DNA of 58,619 bases from an uncultured Paracoccaceae bacterium. GTDB taxonomy: Bacteria; Pseudomonadota; Alphaproteobacteria; Rhodobacterales; Rhodobacteraceae. Of this stretch, positions 49,694-57,986 are shown piece by piece. The stretch is taken from contig CALFYQ010000101.1 of the NCBI GenBank assembly GCA_937952085.1, positions 1 through 58,619 on the forward strand, read 5' to 3'. Position 1 is the first letter of the stretch, and every line of letters starts with the position of its first letter. A program made the position numbers and the translations under genes. The notes under the pieces were generated by a model that saw only the letters and a program-made list of their open reading frames with translations, had not been told where the DNA came from and made no database searches.

Positions 49694-51009
49694 GCGAGCG
49701 CGCCCGCGGCCCGGTCTTCTTCGCGATCATGGCGGCGCTTCTCGCCGGCGTCGGGCTGCTGCAGTCCTGGACGCTGGCCCTCGCCATCGTGAACCTCTGC
49801 CTGATCTCCTCGATCATGGCGCTCGGGGTGAACATCCAGTGGGGCTACGCCGGGCTCTTCAATGTCGGCATGATGGGCTTCGCCGCGGTCGGCGGCGTCG
49901 CCGCGGTGATCGTCTCGAAGGACCCGGTGGGCGAGGGCTGGGCGGCGGGCGGGCTGAACCTCTTCCTCACCGCGCTCTGCATCGTCGTCACCGTGGCGGC
50001 CGCGCTGCTCCTCCGCGCGCGGATGGCGCCGGGGCGGGTGCGTAACCTTTCCGTCGCGGCGGTGATCCTCGTCGGCTATCTCCTCGCCCGGGCGGCCTTC
50101 TTCCCGGCGGTGGACGCGATCGAGGCGGTGGACCCGGCGCTCGCCGGCTATCTCGGCGGGCTTGGCCTGCCCATCGTCGTCGCCTGGGCCGTGGGCGGGG
50201 TGATGGCGGCCGGCGTCGCCTGGATGATCGGCAAGCTCACGCTCGGCCTCCGGTCCGACTATCTCGCCATCGCCACGCTCGGCATCTCGGAAATCCTCGT
50301 CTTCGTCGCCAAGAACGAGGACTGGCTGACCCGCGGCGTGAAGAACGTGACCGGCCTGCCGCGCCCGGTGCCCTACGAGGTGGACCTCCAGACCGACCAG
50401 TGGTTCCTCGACCTCTGCGCCTCGCTCGGCGCGGACCCGGTGGCCTTCTCCTCGATCTTCGTGGCGATCTGCTACGGGCTCCTCTTCGCCGCCGTGCTCC
50501 TCCTTCTCCTCTGGCTCTCCGAGCGGGCGCTCAACTCGCCCTGGGGCCGGATGATGCGCGCGATCCGCGACAACGAGGACGCCGCCGAGGCGATGGGGAA
50601 GGACGTGACCTATCGCCGGCTTCAGGCCTTCGTCCTCGGCTCCGCGGTCTGCGGCATCGCGGGCGCGATGCTGACGACGCTCGACGGGCAGTTCACCCCC
50701 GGCACCTACAACCCGCTCCGCTTCACCTTCCTGATCTGGGTGATGGTGATCGTCGGCGGCTCCGGCAACAACTGGGGCTCGGTGCTCGGCGGCTTCCTGA
50801 TCTGGTTCGTCTGGATCGAGGCGGAGCCGGTCGGCCGCGGCCTGATGGAGCTGATCACCTCCGGCATGGCGGAGGGCGACCCGTTCGCCAAGCGGCTGAC
50901 CGACAGCGCCGCCTACATGCGCTTCGTGCTGATGGGCGTGATCCTCCTCGTCACGCTTCGCTTCGCGCCGCGCGGCCTCCTGCCGGAAAAGGCGCGGCTC
51001 GGCCACTGA
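49690..51009 (+). CDS. livM: ABC transporter permease LivM
   Basis: The 439-residue permease is the larger partner, with about ten spans: LISSIMALGVNIQWGYAGLF, NVGMMGFAAVGG, LRSDYLAIATLGISEI, MRAIRDNEDAAEAMGKDV and IVGGSGNNWGSVLGGF. It begins at an ATG overlapping livH. The loop ERALNSPWGRMMRAIRDNE is the coupling helix contacting the ATPases. A perfect palindrome and a new gene follow. Confidence 0.94.
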   Translation: MSERARGPVFFAIMAALLAGVGLLQSWTLALAIVNLCLISSIMALGVNIQWGYAGLFNVGMMGFAAVGGVAAVIVSKDPVGEGWAAGGLNLFLTALCIVVTVAAALLLRARMAPGRVRNLSVAAVILVGYLLARAAFFPAVDAIEAVDPALAGYLGGLGLPIVVAWAVGGVMAAGVAWMIGKLTLGLRSDYLAIATLGISEILVFVAKNEDWLTRGVKNVTGLPRPVPYEVDLQTDQWFLDLCASLGADPVAFSSIFVAICYGLLFAAVLLLLLWLSERALNSPWGRMMRAIRDNEDAAEAMGKDVTYRRLQAFVLGSAVCGIAGAMLTTLDGQFTPGTYNPLRFTFLIWVMVIVGGSGNNWGSVLGGFLIWFVWIEAEPVGRGLMELITSGMAEGDPFAKRLTDSAAYMRFVLMGVILLVTLRFAPRGLLPEKARLGH

Positions 51010-51019
51010 GGCGCTTCGC

Positions 51020-51037
51020 CGGGCGGCGCGCCGCCCG
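51020..51037 (+). promoter_or_regulatory. 18-bp palindrome between livM and the dioxygenase gene
   Basis: CGGGCGGCGCGCCGCCCG is a perfect palindrome starting 11 bases after the livM stop and ending just before the next gene's ribosome-binding site (GGGAGGGAC). It may attenuate transcription or translation between transporter and catabolic genes. Confidence 0.5.
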
Positions 51038-51052
51038 ATCGGGAGGGACGCG

Positions 51053-52021
51053 ATGGACATCGTGGCGCTCGGCTATCTCGGCGTCGAGGCGGCCTCCGGC
51101 GAGGATTGGGCCGGCTTCGCCACCGGCCAGCTCGGCATGATGGCGGCGGGGCGGGGCGGCGGGCTTCGCCGCTTCCGGATGGACGACCGCAAGCAGCGCC
51201 TGATCGTGCGGGAGACCGGGCGCGACGGGCTCGGCTTCATGGGTTGGGAGGCGCGGGACGCCGCCGCGCTCTACCGGCTCGCGGCCCGGCTCGACGATGC
51301 CGGCGTCGATGTCCGCCCCGGCGACCGGGCCCTCGCTGCCGAGCGGCATGTCGCCGATCTCGTCTGGCTGCGGGACCCGGCGGGCAACCGGCTCGAGATC
51401 TTCGTCGGGCAGGAGGATGACGCGGAGCCCTTCCGCCCCGGCCGCCCGGTTTCGGGCTTCGTCACCGGCGCGATGGGCATGGGCCACGCCGTGCTCCACG
51501 CGCGGGACCCGGACGCGCTGATGCCGTTCTACCGGGACCTGCTCGGCTTTCGAATCTCCGACCACGCGCGGGAGCCGATCACCTTCTACTTCCTCCACGT
51601 GAACGAGCGGCACCATTCCTTCGCCCTTCTCGGCACCGGGCGGGAGGGGTTCCACCATTTCATGGTGGAGATGAAGGGGCTGGACGATGTCGGGCAGGGC
51701 TTCGACCTCGCCATAGAGGGGGACCGTGTCGCCTACACGCTCGGCCGTCACACCAACGACTGGATGACGAGCTTCTACGCCGTCACGCCCTCCGGCTTCT
51801 TCGTCGAGACCGGCTGGGGCGGGCGGCGGATCGACCCGGCGCGGTGGGAGCCGGAATTCATGACCGACGGGCCGAGCTTCTGGGGCCATGACCGGCCCTA
51901 TCTGCCGGAGGCGGAGCGCGCCCGCTTCCGCGAGATGCGCCTCGCGGCGGCGGCGAAGGGGATGCGCGTTCCGGCGGAGGGGCCGGTCCATTGCGCCTGG
52001 CTGGAAGGGTTGCGTCGGTAA
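51053..52021 (+). CDS. Type I extradiol ring-cleavage dioxygenase (VOC family)
   Basis: The 322-residue protein has two VOC (glyoxalase/BphC-type) domains. The C-terminal half carries the iron ligands of extradiol dioxygenases: His in MGMGHAVLHARD near 144, His in GFHHFMVEMKG near 203, and Glu in GFFVETGWGG near 253, with supporting DHAREPITFYFLHVNERHHS. Such enzymes cleave catechols next to the hydroxyls. GGGAGGGAC precedes the ATG. Location after the transporter suggests uptake and breakdown of an aromatic compound, but the ring substrate is unknown. Confidence 0.9.
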   Translation: MDIVALGYLGVEAASGEDWAGFATGQLGMMAAGRGGGLRRFRMDDRKQRLIVRETGRDGLGFMGWEARDAAALYRLAARLDDAGVDVRPGDRALAAERHVADLVWLRDPAGNRLEIFVGQEDDAEPFRPGRPVSGFVTGAMGMGHAVLHARDPDALMPFYRDLLGFRISDHAREPITFYFLHVNERHHSFALLGTGREGFHHFMVEMKGLDDVGQGFDLAIEGDRVAYTLGRHTNDWMTSFYAVTPSGFFVETGWGGRRIDPARWEPEFMTDGPSFWGHDRPYLPEAERARFREMRLAAAAKGMRVPAEGPVHCAWLEGLRR

Positions 52022-52184
52022 GGGACGCGATCGAGGCGGTTAGGCTCGAACCCGGGGCCATTGAGCCTGCCATGTCCGAGCCGCGAGCGGAGGGCCGCGA
52101 CCGCCCGCCCGCTTGGAGGGGCGGACGCGGACCGGGCTGGTCGCCCGGGCCCGGGATGGATGGCCAAGGCGCACCCTACTTCCC

Positions 52185-52210
52185 GCCGTCGGCGGATGAC
52201 TGCCGATGGC
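52185..52210 (+). terminator. Hairpin in the gap after the dioxygenase gene
   Basis: GCCGTCGGC and GCCGATGGC pair over 9 bp with one G-T wobble and an eight-base loop. The 294-base gap otherwise holds no credible gene; a CCCGGGCCCGGG palindrome lies nearby. It may end the transporter-dioxygenase transcript, which would make the following three genes a separate unit. Confidence 0.4.
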
Positions 52211-52315
52211 CCCTCGGGACGCTCCCGCAAACTCGCCCGCTTCCGAGCGTCGGCCCCGCTTGATCTTCCCCCGCGGCGGTGGTCCGGTCGCCGGAGGCGA
52301 AGCGGGAGTCGGACA

Positions 52316-52939
52316 ATGGGCGCGGCGGCGGCGGGGATGAGCGCGGAGACCATCCTCCTTTTCATCGGCGCGGCGGCGATCCTCTTCCTCACGCCCGGGC
52401 CCAACATGATGTTCGCCGTCGCCTGCGGCCTCGCCGGCGGCCCGCGCGCGGGCATCGCCGCCGGGCTCGGCGCGGCCACCGGCATCGTGGTCCATACCGG
52501 CTTCGCGGCGGTGGGGCTGACCGCGCTTCTCGCCGCCTCGCCCTCGCTTTTCGGCGCGCTCCGCTGGATCGGCGCCGCCTATCTCCTCTGGCTCGCCGTC
52601 GCCGCCTGGCGCGCGGGCGACGCGCTGGAAGGCAGGCTGGGGCGCGATACGCCGCGCCGCGCCTTTCGCCGCGCGCTTCTCACCTCCCTCCTCAACCCGA
52701 AGCTTGCATTCTTCATGATCGCCTTCCTGCCGCAGTTCGTCTCTCCCGAAGCCGGGCCCGCCTGGGCCCAGTTCGTCATCCTCGGCGCGATCCTCGCGCC
52801 GCTCGCCGCGATGTTCGATTGCAGCTACGGCGCCTTCGCCGGCGCCGCGGCCGACCGGATCCGCCGCGCCTCGAAGGCGCTCAACCGGATCAGCGCGCTC
52901 ATCTTCGGCGGCCTCGCGGCCCGGCTGGCGCTCTCATGA
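52316..52939 (+). CDS. LysE/RhtB family amino acid exporter
   Basis: The 207-residue membrane protein has the LysE start LFIGAAAILFLTPGPNMMFAV, six predicted spans and the second-half motif LLTSLLNPKLAFFMIAFLPQF. These proteins export amino acids or analogues. The ATG with GGGAG seven bases upstream is chosen; another ATG six codons later is possible. Its stop overlaps the aminotransferase start (ATGA). Co-expression with an aminotransferase and a methylglycine-type dehydrogenase suggests handling of an amino-acid-like compound. Confidence 0.88.
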   Translation: MGAAAAGMSAETILLFIGAAAILFLTPGPNMMFAVACGLAGGPRAGIAAGLGAATGIVVHTGFAAVGLTALLAASPSLFGALRWIGAAYLLWLAVAAWRAGDALEGRLGRDTPRRAFRRALLTSLLNPKLAFFMIAFLPQFVSPEAGPAWAQFVILGAILAPLAAMFDCSYGAFAGAAADRIRRASKALNRISALIFGGLAARLALS

Positions 52940-54117
52940 CCCGGCTCTCCAATCGCATCCTCACCCTCGACGGGGACGACCGGAACGGCGACGGCTGGGC
53001 GGTCTATTACCGCGCCCGCGCGCTGCAGGAGGCGGGGCGGAAGATCACCATGCTCTGCATCGGCGAGCACGATTTCCGCACGCCGGGCTTCATCATCGAC
53101 CGGATGGACGCCTCCGCCCGCGGCGGCAACACCGGCTACGCCCTCTCGCTCGGCCAGCGCGGGCTCCGCGAGGCGGTGGCGGTGGCCGAGGCGAAGGCGA
53201 CCGGCGCGCCGACGACCGCCGACAACGTCATCATCACCACCGGCGGGCAGGCGGCGCTTTTCGCGGCGATGTGCGCGGCGCTCGATCCGGGCGATCTCGC
53301 GGTGATCGTGGACCCGTTCTACGCCACCTATCCCGCCACGGTGCGGGGCGCGGGCGGCCGGCTCGGAATCGTTCCGGCGCGGCCGGAGCGCGGCTTCCAG
53401 CCGGACCCGGACGAGGTCTACGCCGCCACCGAGGGGGCGCGCGCGCTTCTCATCAACACGCCGCACAACCCGACCGGCGCGGTCTATTCGAGGAAGACGC
53501 TCGAAGGGATCGCCGAGGTGGCGAAGGCGCGGGACCTCTGGCTCATCTCCGACGAGGTCTACCGCACCCAGGTCCATGAGGGCGCGCACCTGACGCCGCG
53601 GCTCCTCCCCGGCATGGCGGAGCGGACGCTGGTGGTGGGCTCGCTCTCGAAATCCCACGTGATGACCGGCTTCCGCATCGGCTGGCTGATCGCGCCCGAG
53701 CACGCCATCGACCCGCTCCGGCGGATGGCCAACGCCACCACCTATGGCGTTCCGGGCTTCATCCAGGACGCGGCGGAGACGGCGCTTCGCGACGGCGCGG
53801 AGACCGAGGCCGAGACCGCCGCGATCTATCGGCGCCGGCGCGACGCGGCGCTCGACGCGCTGGCGAATTCCGGCCTCAAGGTCTCGCCGCCCGAGGGGGG
53901 CATGTATCTGATGATCGACGTGCGGCCGACCGGGATGGACGGGGAGAGCTTCGCGCTCGCGCTCCTCGAGGCGGAGGGGATCGCGGTGATGCCCGGGGAG
54001 AGCTTCGGCCGCGCCGCCGCCGGGCATCTCCGCGTCGCGCTGACGGTGGAGGATGGCGAGATGGTCGAGGCGCTCCGCCGGCTCGCCGCCTTCGCCCGCG
54101 CGAAGGCCGCCTCGTGA
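52936..54117 (+). CDS. Pyridoxal-phosphate aminotransferase, class I/II
   Basis: The 393-residue fold type I aminotransferase has ITTGGQAALFAAMCAALDPG, the PLP-contacting NTPHNPTGAVYS, SDEVYRTQV and the Schiff-base lysine in GSLSKSHVMTGFRIGW near 240. C-terminal GHLRVALTVEDG carries the carboxylate-binding Arg. The donor amino acid is unknown. It overlaps lysE upstream and the flavoprotein gene downstream (GTGA), so the three genes form a coupled unit. Confidence 0.92.
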   Translation: MTRLSNRILTLDGDDRNGDGWAVYYRARALQEAGRKITMLCIGEHDFRTPGFIIDRMDASARGGNTGYALSLGQRGLREAVAVAEAKATGAPTTADNVIITTGGQAALFAAMCAALDPGDLAVIVDPFYATYPATVRGAGGRLGIVPARPERGFQPDPDEVYAATEGARALLINTPHNPTGAVYSRKTLEGIAEVAKARDLWLISDEVYRTQVHEGAHLTPRLLPGMAERTLVVGSLSKSHVMTGFRIGWLIAPEHAIDPLRRMANATTYGVPGFIQDAAETALRDGAETEAETAAIYRRRRDAALDALANSGLKVSPPEGGMYLMIDVRPTGMDGESFALALLEAEGIAVMPGESFGRAAAGHLRVALTVEDGEMVEALRRLAAFARAKAAS

Positions 54118-56552
54118 CCCCGCCGGCCCATGCCCGCGTCGTCATCGTCGGCGGCGGCGTCTCGGGCTGTTCGGTCGCCTATCACCTCGTCAAGCAGGGC
54201 TGGACGGATGTGGTCCTGCTGGAGCGGAAGCGGCTGACCAGCGGCACCACCTGGCACGCCGCCGGCCTCGTCGCGCAGCTTCGGGCCACCGCGGCGATGA
54301 CGCGGCTCGCGAAATACACGCAGGAGCTCTACGGCGCGCTCGAGGCCGAGACCGGCGTCGCCACCGGGTTCAAGCGGGTCGGCTCGATCTCGATGGCGCT
54401 GACCGAGGCGCGCAAGGAGGAGCTTCTGCGCCAGGCCTCGATGGCGCGCGCCTTCGGCGTCGAGGCGGAGCCGATCGGCCCGGCGGAGATCGCCGCCCGC
54501 CACCCGCTGGTGGAGACCGGCGACGCCAAGGTCGGCGTCTATCTCTCGCAGGACGGGCAGGCGGACCCGGCCGCGGTCGCCCTCGCCATGGCGCGCGGCG
54601 CGCGGAACATGGGCGCCCAGCTCTTCGAGAACGTGAAGATGATTGCGGCGAAGCGGGCCGGCCGCCGCATTCTCTCCCTCGACTGGGCGAGCGCGGAAGG
54701 GCGCGGAACCATCGCCTGCGAGCATGTCGTCAACTGCGCCGGCATGTGGGGCCGCGACGTGGGCGAGATGCTGGGCGCGCCGGTTCCGCTCCAGGCCTGC
54801 GAGCACTTCTACGTGGTGACGCCGCCGATCCCGAACCTCGGCGCGCTGCCGGTGCTGCGGGTGCCGGACGAGTGCGCCTATTACAAGGCCGACGCCGGGC
54901 GGATGATGCTCGGCGCCTTCGAGCCGAAGGCGAAGCCCTGGGGGTTGAAGGGCATCCCGGAAGAGTTCGAGTTCGACCAGTTGCCGGACGATCTCGACCA
55001 TCTCGCGCCGGTGCTGGAGGCCGGGATGGCGCGAATGCCCGCGGTGAGCGACGCCGGCATCCAGACCTTCTTCAACGGCCCCGAGAGCTTCACGCCGGAC
55101 AACGCCTATCATCTCGGCCTTGCGCCGGAGATGGACAATGTCTGGGTCGCGGCCGGGTTCAACTCGATCGGCATCCAGTCCGCCGGCGGCGCGGGCATGG
55201 CGCTCGCCGCCTGGATGGAGACGGGCGAGGCGCCCTTCGACCTCGGCGCGGTGGACGCCGCCCGCACCTCCGCCTTCCAGAAGAACCGCCGCTATCTGGC
55301 GGAGCGGGCGACCGAAAGCCTCGGCCTTCTCTACGCCGACCATTTCCCGACAAGGCAGAAGGCGACGGCGCGGGGCGTCCGCCGCTCGCCGGTCCACGCC
55401 CATCTCGTCGCCGAAGGCGCCGCGCTCGGCGAGACGGCGGGCTGGGAGCGGCCGCTCTGGTTCGCCCGCGGCGGCGCGGCGCGCGAATACCCCTATGGCT
55501 GGGGCCGCGAGGGCTGGTTCGAGGCTTCGGCCGCCGAGCACCGGGCGATGCGGCAGGGCGTCGGGCTCTACGACATGTCGTCCTTCGGCAAGCTCCGGAT
55601 CGAGGGGCCGGACGCGGAGGCCTTCCTCAACGAGGTCGCCTCGGCGGAGATGGCGGTGCCGGAGGGGCGGATCGTCTACACCTGCTTCCTCAATTCCCGC
55701 GGCGGGGTGGAGGCGGACGGCACCGTCGTGCGACTTTCCGAGACCGCTTTCCTTCTCGTCACCGCCGCCGCCACGCTCCGCGCCGACGAGGCGCGGCTTC
55801 GCCGGCAGATCCGCGACCGGCGCGTCGTCGTCACCGATGTCACCGCCGGCGAGGCGGCGCTGGCCGTGATGGGGCCGAAGGCGCGGGACCTGATGCGCGC
55901 CGTCTCGCCCGACGACTGGTCGGACGCCGCGCTGCCGCTCCGCACCGCGCGGGAGGTCGAGATCGGCATGGGAACCGCGCGGGCGCACCGGCTTTCCTAT
56001 GTCGGCGCGCTCGGATGGGAGCTCTTCGTTCCGGCCGACCAGGCGGCGCATGTGTTCGAGACGCTGGCGGAGGCGGGCGCCGGGCTCGGCCTCGCCTTCT
56101 GCGGCATGTACGCGGTGAATTCCTGCCGGATCGAGAAGGCCTTCCGCCATATGGGCCATGACATGAGCCCGGAGGACCATGTGGTGGAGGCCGGCCTCGG
56201 CCATGCGGTCGGCTGGCGGAAGCCCGCCTTCCTCGGGCGCGACGCCGCGCTCCGGGTGAAGGAGGCGGGGCCGGAGCGGCGGCTGATCGGGCTTCTGCTC
56301 GACGACGCGGAGGCGACGCTCCACCACAACGAGCCGATCCTTCGGGACGGGCGGATCGTCGGGCGGATCGCCAGCGCCGGGCACGGCCACAGCGTCGGCG
56401 GGCCGGTCGGCCTCGGCTATGTCGAGGCGCCGGAGCCGGGCGCGGGCTGGGCCGAAGGCGCCTTCGAGGTGGAGATCGCCGGCCGGCGGGTCTCGGCACG
56501 GGCCTCGCTCAAGGCGTTCTACGACCCCGCCGGCGTTGAAATGGCGGGGTGA
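54114..56552 (+). CDS. FAD-dependent GcvT-family oxidoreductase (sarcosine/dimethylglycine dehydrogenase type)
   Basis: The 812-residue protein has an N-terminal DAO domain with VVIVGGGVSGCSVAYHLV and TSGTTWHAAGLVAQLR, where the His likely binds FAD covalently as in dimethylglycine and sarcosine dehydrogenases. A middle FAO region (about 370-430) follows, then a GcvT aminomethyltransferase domain with VGLYDMSSFGKLRIEG, AVMGPKARDLM and LSYVGALGWELFVP, and a GcvT C-terminal barrel ending KAFYDPAGVEMAG. It oxidatively demethylates an N-methyl amine and passes the one-carbon unit to tetrahydrofolate. The GTG start overlaps the aminotransferase stop. The exact methylamine is not determinable. Confidence 0.93.
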   Translation: MTPPAHARVVIVGGGVSGCSVAYHLVKQGWTDVVLLERKRLTSGTTWHAAGLVAQLRATAAMTRLAKYTQELYGALEAETGVATGFKRVGSISMALTEARKEELLRQASMARAFGVEAEPIGPAEIAARHPLVETGDAKVGVYLSQDGQADPAAVALAMARGARNMGAQLFENVKMIAAKRAGRRILSLDWASAEGRGTIACEHVVNCAGMWGRDVGEMLGAPVPLQACEHFYVVTPPIPNLGALPVLRVPDECAYYKADAGRMMLGAFEPKAKPWGLKGIPEEFEFDQLPDDLDHLAPVLEAGMARMPAVSDAGIQTFFNGPESFTPDNAYHLGLAPEMDNVWVAAGFNSIGIQSAGGAGMALAAWMETGEAPFDLGAVDAARTSAFQKNRRYLAERATESLGLLYADHFPTRQKATARGVRRSPVHAHLVAEGAALGETAGWERPLWFARGGAAREYPYGWGREGWFEASAAEHRAMRQGVGLYDMSSFGKLRIEGPDAEAFLNEVASAEMAVPEGRIVYTCFLNSRGGVEADGTVVRLSETAFLLVTAAATLRADEARLRRQIRDRRVVVTDVTAGEAALAVMGPKARDLMRAVSPDDWSDAALPLRTAREVEIGMGTARAHRLSYVGALGWELFVPADQAAHVFETLAEAGAGLGLAFCGMYAVNSCRIEKAFRHMGHDMSPEDHVVEAGLGHAVGWRKPAFLGRDAALRVKEAGPERRLIGLLLDDAEATLHHNEPILRDGRIVGRIASAGHGHSVGGPVGLGYVEAPEPGAGWAEGAFEVEIAGRRVSARASLKAFYDPAGVEMAG

Positions 56553-56596
56553 GAGGGCGTAACGTTTCGTTCTTCCTTTCGCGGCGAAAAAGACGG

Positions 56597-57028
56597 ATGA
56601 GCGATCTTCGTGCGGTCATCGAGGCGTTTCAGACGCGCCTCTGGGGGAAGGGCGACCCGTCGGTCATCGACGAGCTGATGAGCGACGACGTCGAGGTCTT
56701 CGGCATCGAGGCCGAGCCGATGCATGGCGGGGCCGCCTATGCGGCGCTTCACCGGATGCTGGCGGCGCAGTTCGCCGACATCACCGTGGTCATTCTCCAC
56801 ACGGTCGAGGACGGCGAGTGGATCGCGGGCGAATCGATGTTCGCGGCGCGACACCGCGCCAGGGGCGGCGAGATCGCGGCGCGCAGCATGTTCATGGCGC
56901 GGATCGTCCATGGGAAGATCGTCTCGATGCGGAGCATCCTCGATCTTCTGAGCGCCTTCGAGCAGGCCGGGCTCCTGCCGCCGCTGACGCTCGAATCGCT
57001 CCTTCTCGGGCGGCGGCCGAAATTATGA
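56597..57028 (+). CDS. SnoaL-like (NTF2 superfamily) protein
   Basis: The 143-residue protein has a cone-like NTF2 fold pattern: an N-terminal helix AVIEAFQTRLWGKGDPSVID, then LMSDDVEVFGIEAEPMHGG, and alternating strands with GEWIAGESMFAARHRA and FMARIVHGKIVSMRSILD. SnoaL-like proteins are isomerases, cyclases or small-molecule binders; no activity can be assigned. The MSDLR start is preferred over a start 16 codons earlier rich in basic residues. It lies 44 bases after the flavoprotein gene and converges on corA. Confidence 0.82.
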   Translation: MSDLRAVIEAFQTRLWGKGDPSVIDELMSDDVEVFGIEAEPMHGGAAYAALHRMLAAQFADITVVILHTVEDGEWIAGESMFAARHRARGGEIAARSMFMARIVHGKIVSMRSILDLLSAFEQAGLLPPLTLESLLLGRRPKL

Positions 57029-57038
57029 GGCCGGGGCC

Positions 57039-57986
57039 TTAGAACCAGCCTTTCCGCTTGAAGTAGATCAGCGGAACCGCCGCCGAGATCGCCATCATCA
57101 GGAGCGCGAACGGATAGCCGAGCGGCCAGTCGAGCTCCGGCATGACGTGGAAGTTCATGCCGTAGATCGAGGCGACGAGGGTCGGCGGCAGGAAGATCAC
57201 CGCGACGACCGAGAAGATCTTGATGATCGCGTTCTGCTCCACATTGATGAGGCCGAGCGTGGCGTCGAGCAGGAAGCCGGTCTTCTGCATCAGGTAGCCG
57301 GCATGCTCCGAGATGGTGCGGACGTCGCGAAGCTGCGTCTTCAGCATCGCCTTCGCGTCCTTGCCGGGCTTCTGCGTGTCGATCACCGCGCCGAGAAAGC
57401 CGAGAAGGCGCTCCATCGTCACCAGGCTGTCGCGAAGCTGGGCGAGGCGGCCGTCCTGCCGGCCGATCTCTTTCAGGATCGCCCGGAGGTCGCCCGCGCC
57501 GGCGCTTTCCGCCTCGAAGACGCGGGTCGAGAGCGCGTCGATCTTGCGGCCGGAAATCTCGGTGATGTCGGCGAGCCGGTCGATCACGTCCTCGAGGAGG
57601 CCGATCAGCGCCGTCGCCGCGGAATGGCAGGGGATCGCCGCCTTGCCGGCGCGGCCGGGATAGGTCTCGAACGGGCGCGGCGTGTGCCGGCGCACCGTCA
57701 CCAGCCGGTTCGCGCCGAGCATGAAGGTGACGGGCGCGATCTCGGCGCGGTCGGTCTGGGTGTAGGCCGGCAGGAGCGCCGTCATCACCGCGACGCCGTT
57801 CTCGATGTAGAGGCGGGAGGAGACTTCGATCTCGTCCTGTTCGGCCGGGGTCGGCACGCCGGCCCCGATCAGGCCGCCGACAAGGCGGCGCTCCTCCTCG
57901 TCGGGGCTCAGAAGGTCGATCCAGGCGGCCTCGTCGGGCCCGGACGGGGCGAGCCCGCCATGTTCGACGCGAAACGCCGCCAGCAT
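57039..57986 (-). CDS. CorA-family divalent cation transporter, copy 1
   Basis: The 315-residue protein has a cytoplasmic N-terminal domain, a long helix region and two C-terminal membrane helices. The GMN selectivity motif is in ASIYGMNFHVMPELDWP, and a basic end is YFKRKGWF. It forms pentameric magnesium or zinc channels. The ATG overlaps the stop of the upstream copy by one base (TGATG), so the tandem copies are cotranscribed. Starts nine bases further upstream are possible but less likely. Confidence 0.93.
   Translation of the reverse strand: MLAAFRVEHGGLAPSGPDEAAWIDLLSPDEEERRLVGGLIGAGVPTPAEQDEIEVSSRLYIENGVAVMTALLPAYTQTDRAEIAPVTFMLGANRLVTVRRHTPRPFETYPGRAGKAAIPCHSAATALIGLLEDVIDRLADITEISGRKIDALSTRVFEAESAGAGDLRAILKEIGRQDGRLAQLRDSLVTMERLLGFLGAVIDTQKPGKDAKAMLKTQLRDVRTISEHAGYLMQKTGFLLDATLGLINVEQNAIIKIFSVVAVIFLPPTLVASIYGMNFHVMPELDWPLGYPFALLMMAISAAVPLIYFKRKGWF

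Noticed and set aside
52030..52075. tRNA-like T-arm on the minus strand (GGGTTCGAGCC)
   Set aside because: The five-base stems flanking TTCGAGC do not pair, and no acceptor or anticodon arm can be built around it.
52022..52315. Possible small gene or riboswitch before lysE
   Set aside because: Short frames lack family features and start signals; no conserved riboswitch core was recognised, only a hairpin and a CCCGGG palindrome.
53826..56390. An 854-codon open frame antisense to the aminotransferase/flavoprotein genes
   Set aside because: It is a shadow of the strong third-codon GC bias of the real genes, rich in Arg, His and Pro with no domain features or ribosome-binding site. The plus-strand genes have clear families.
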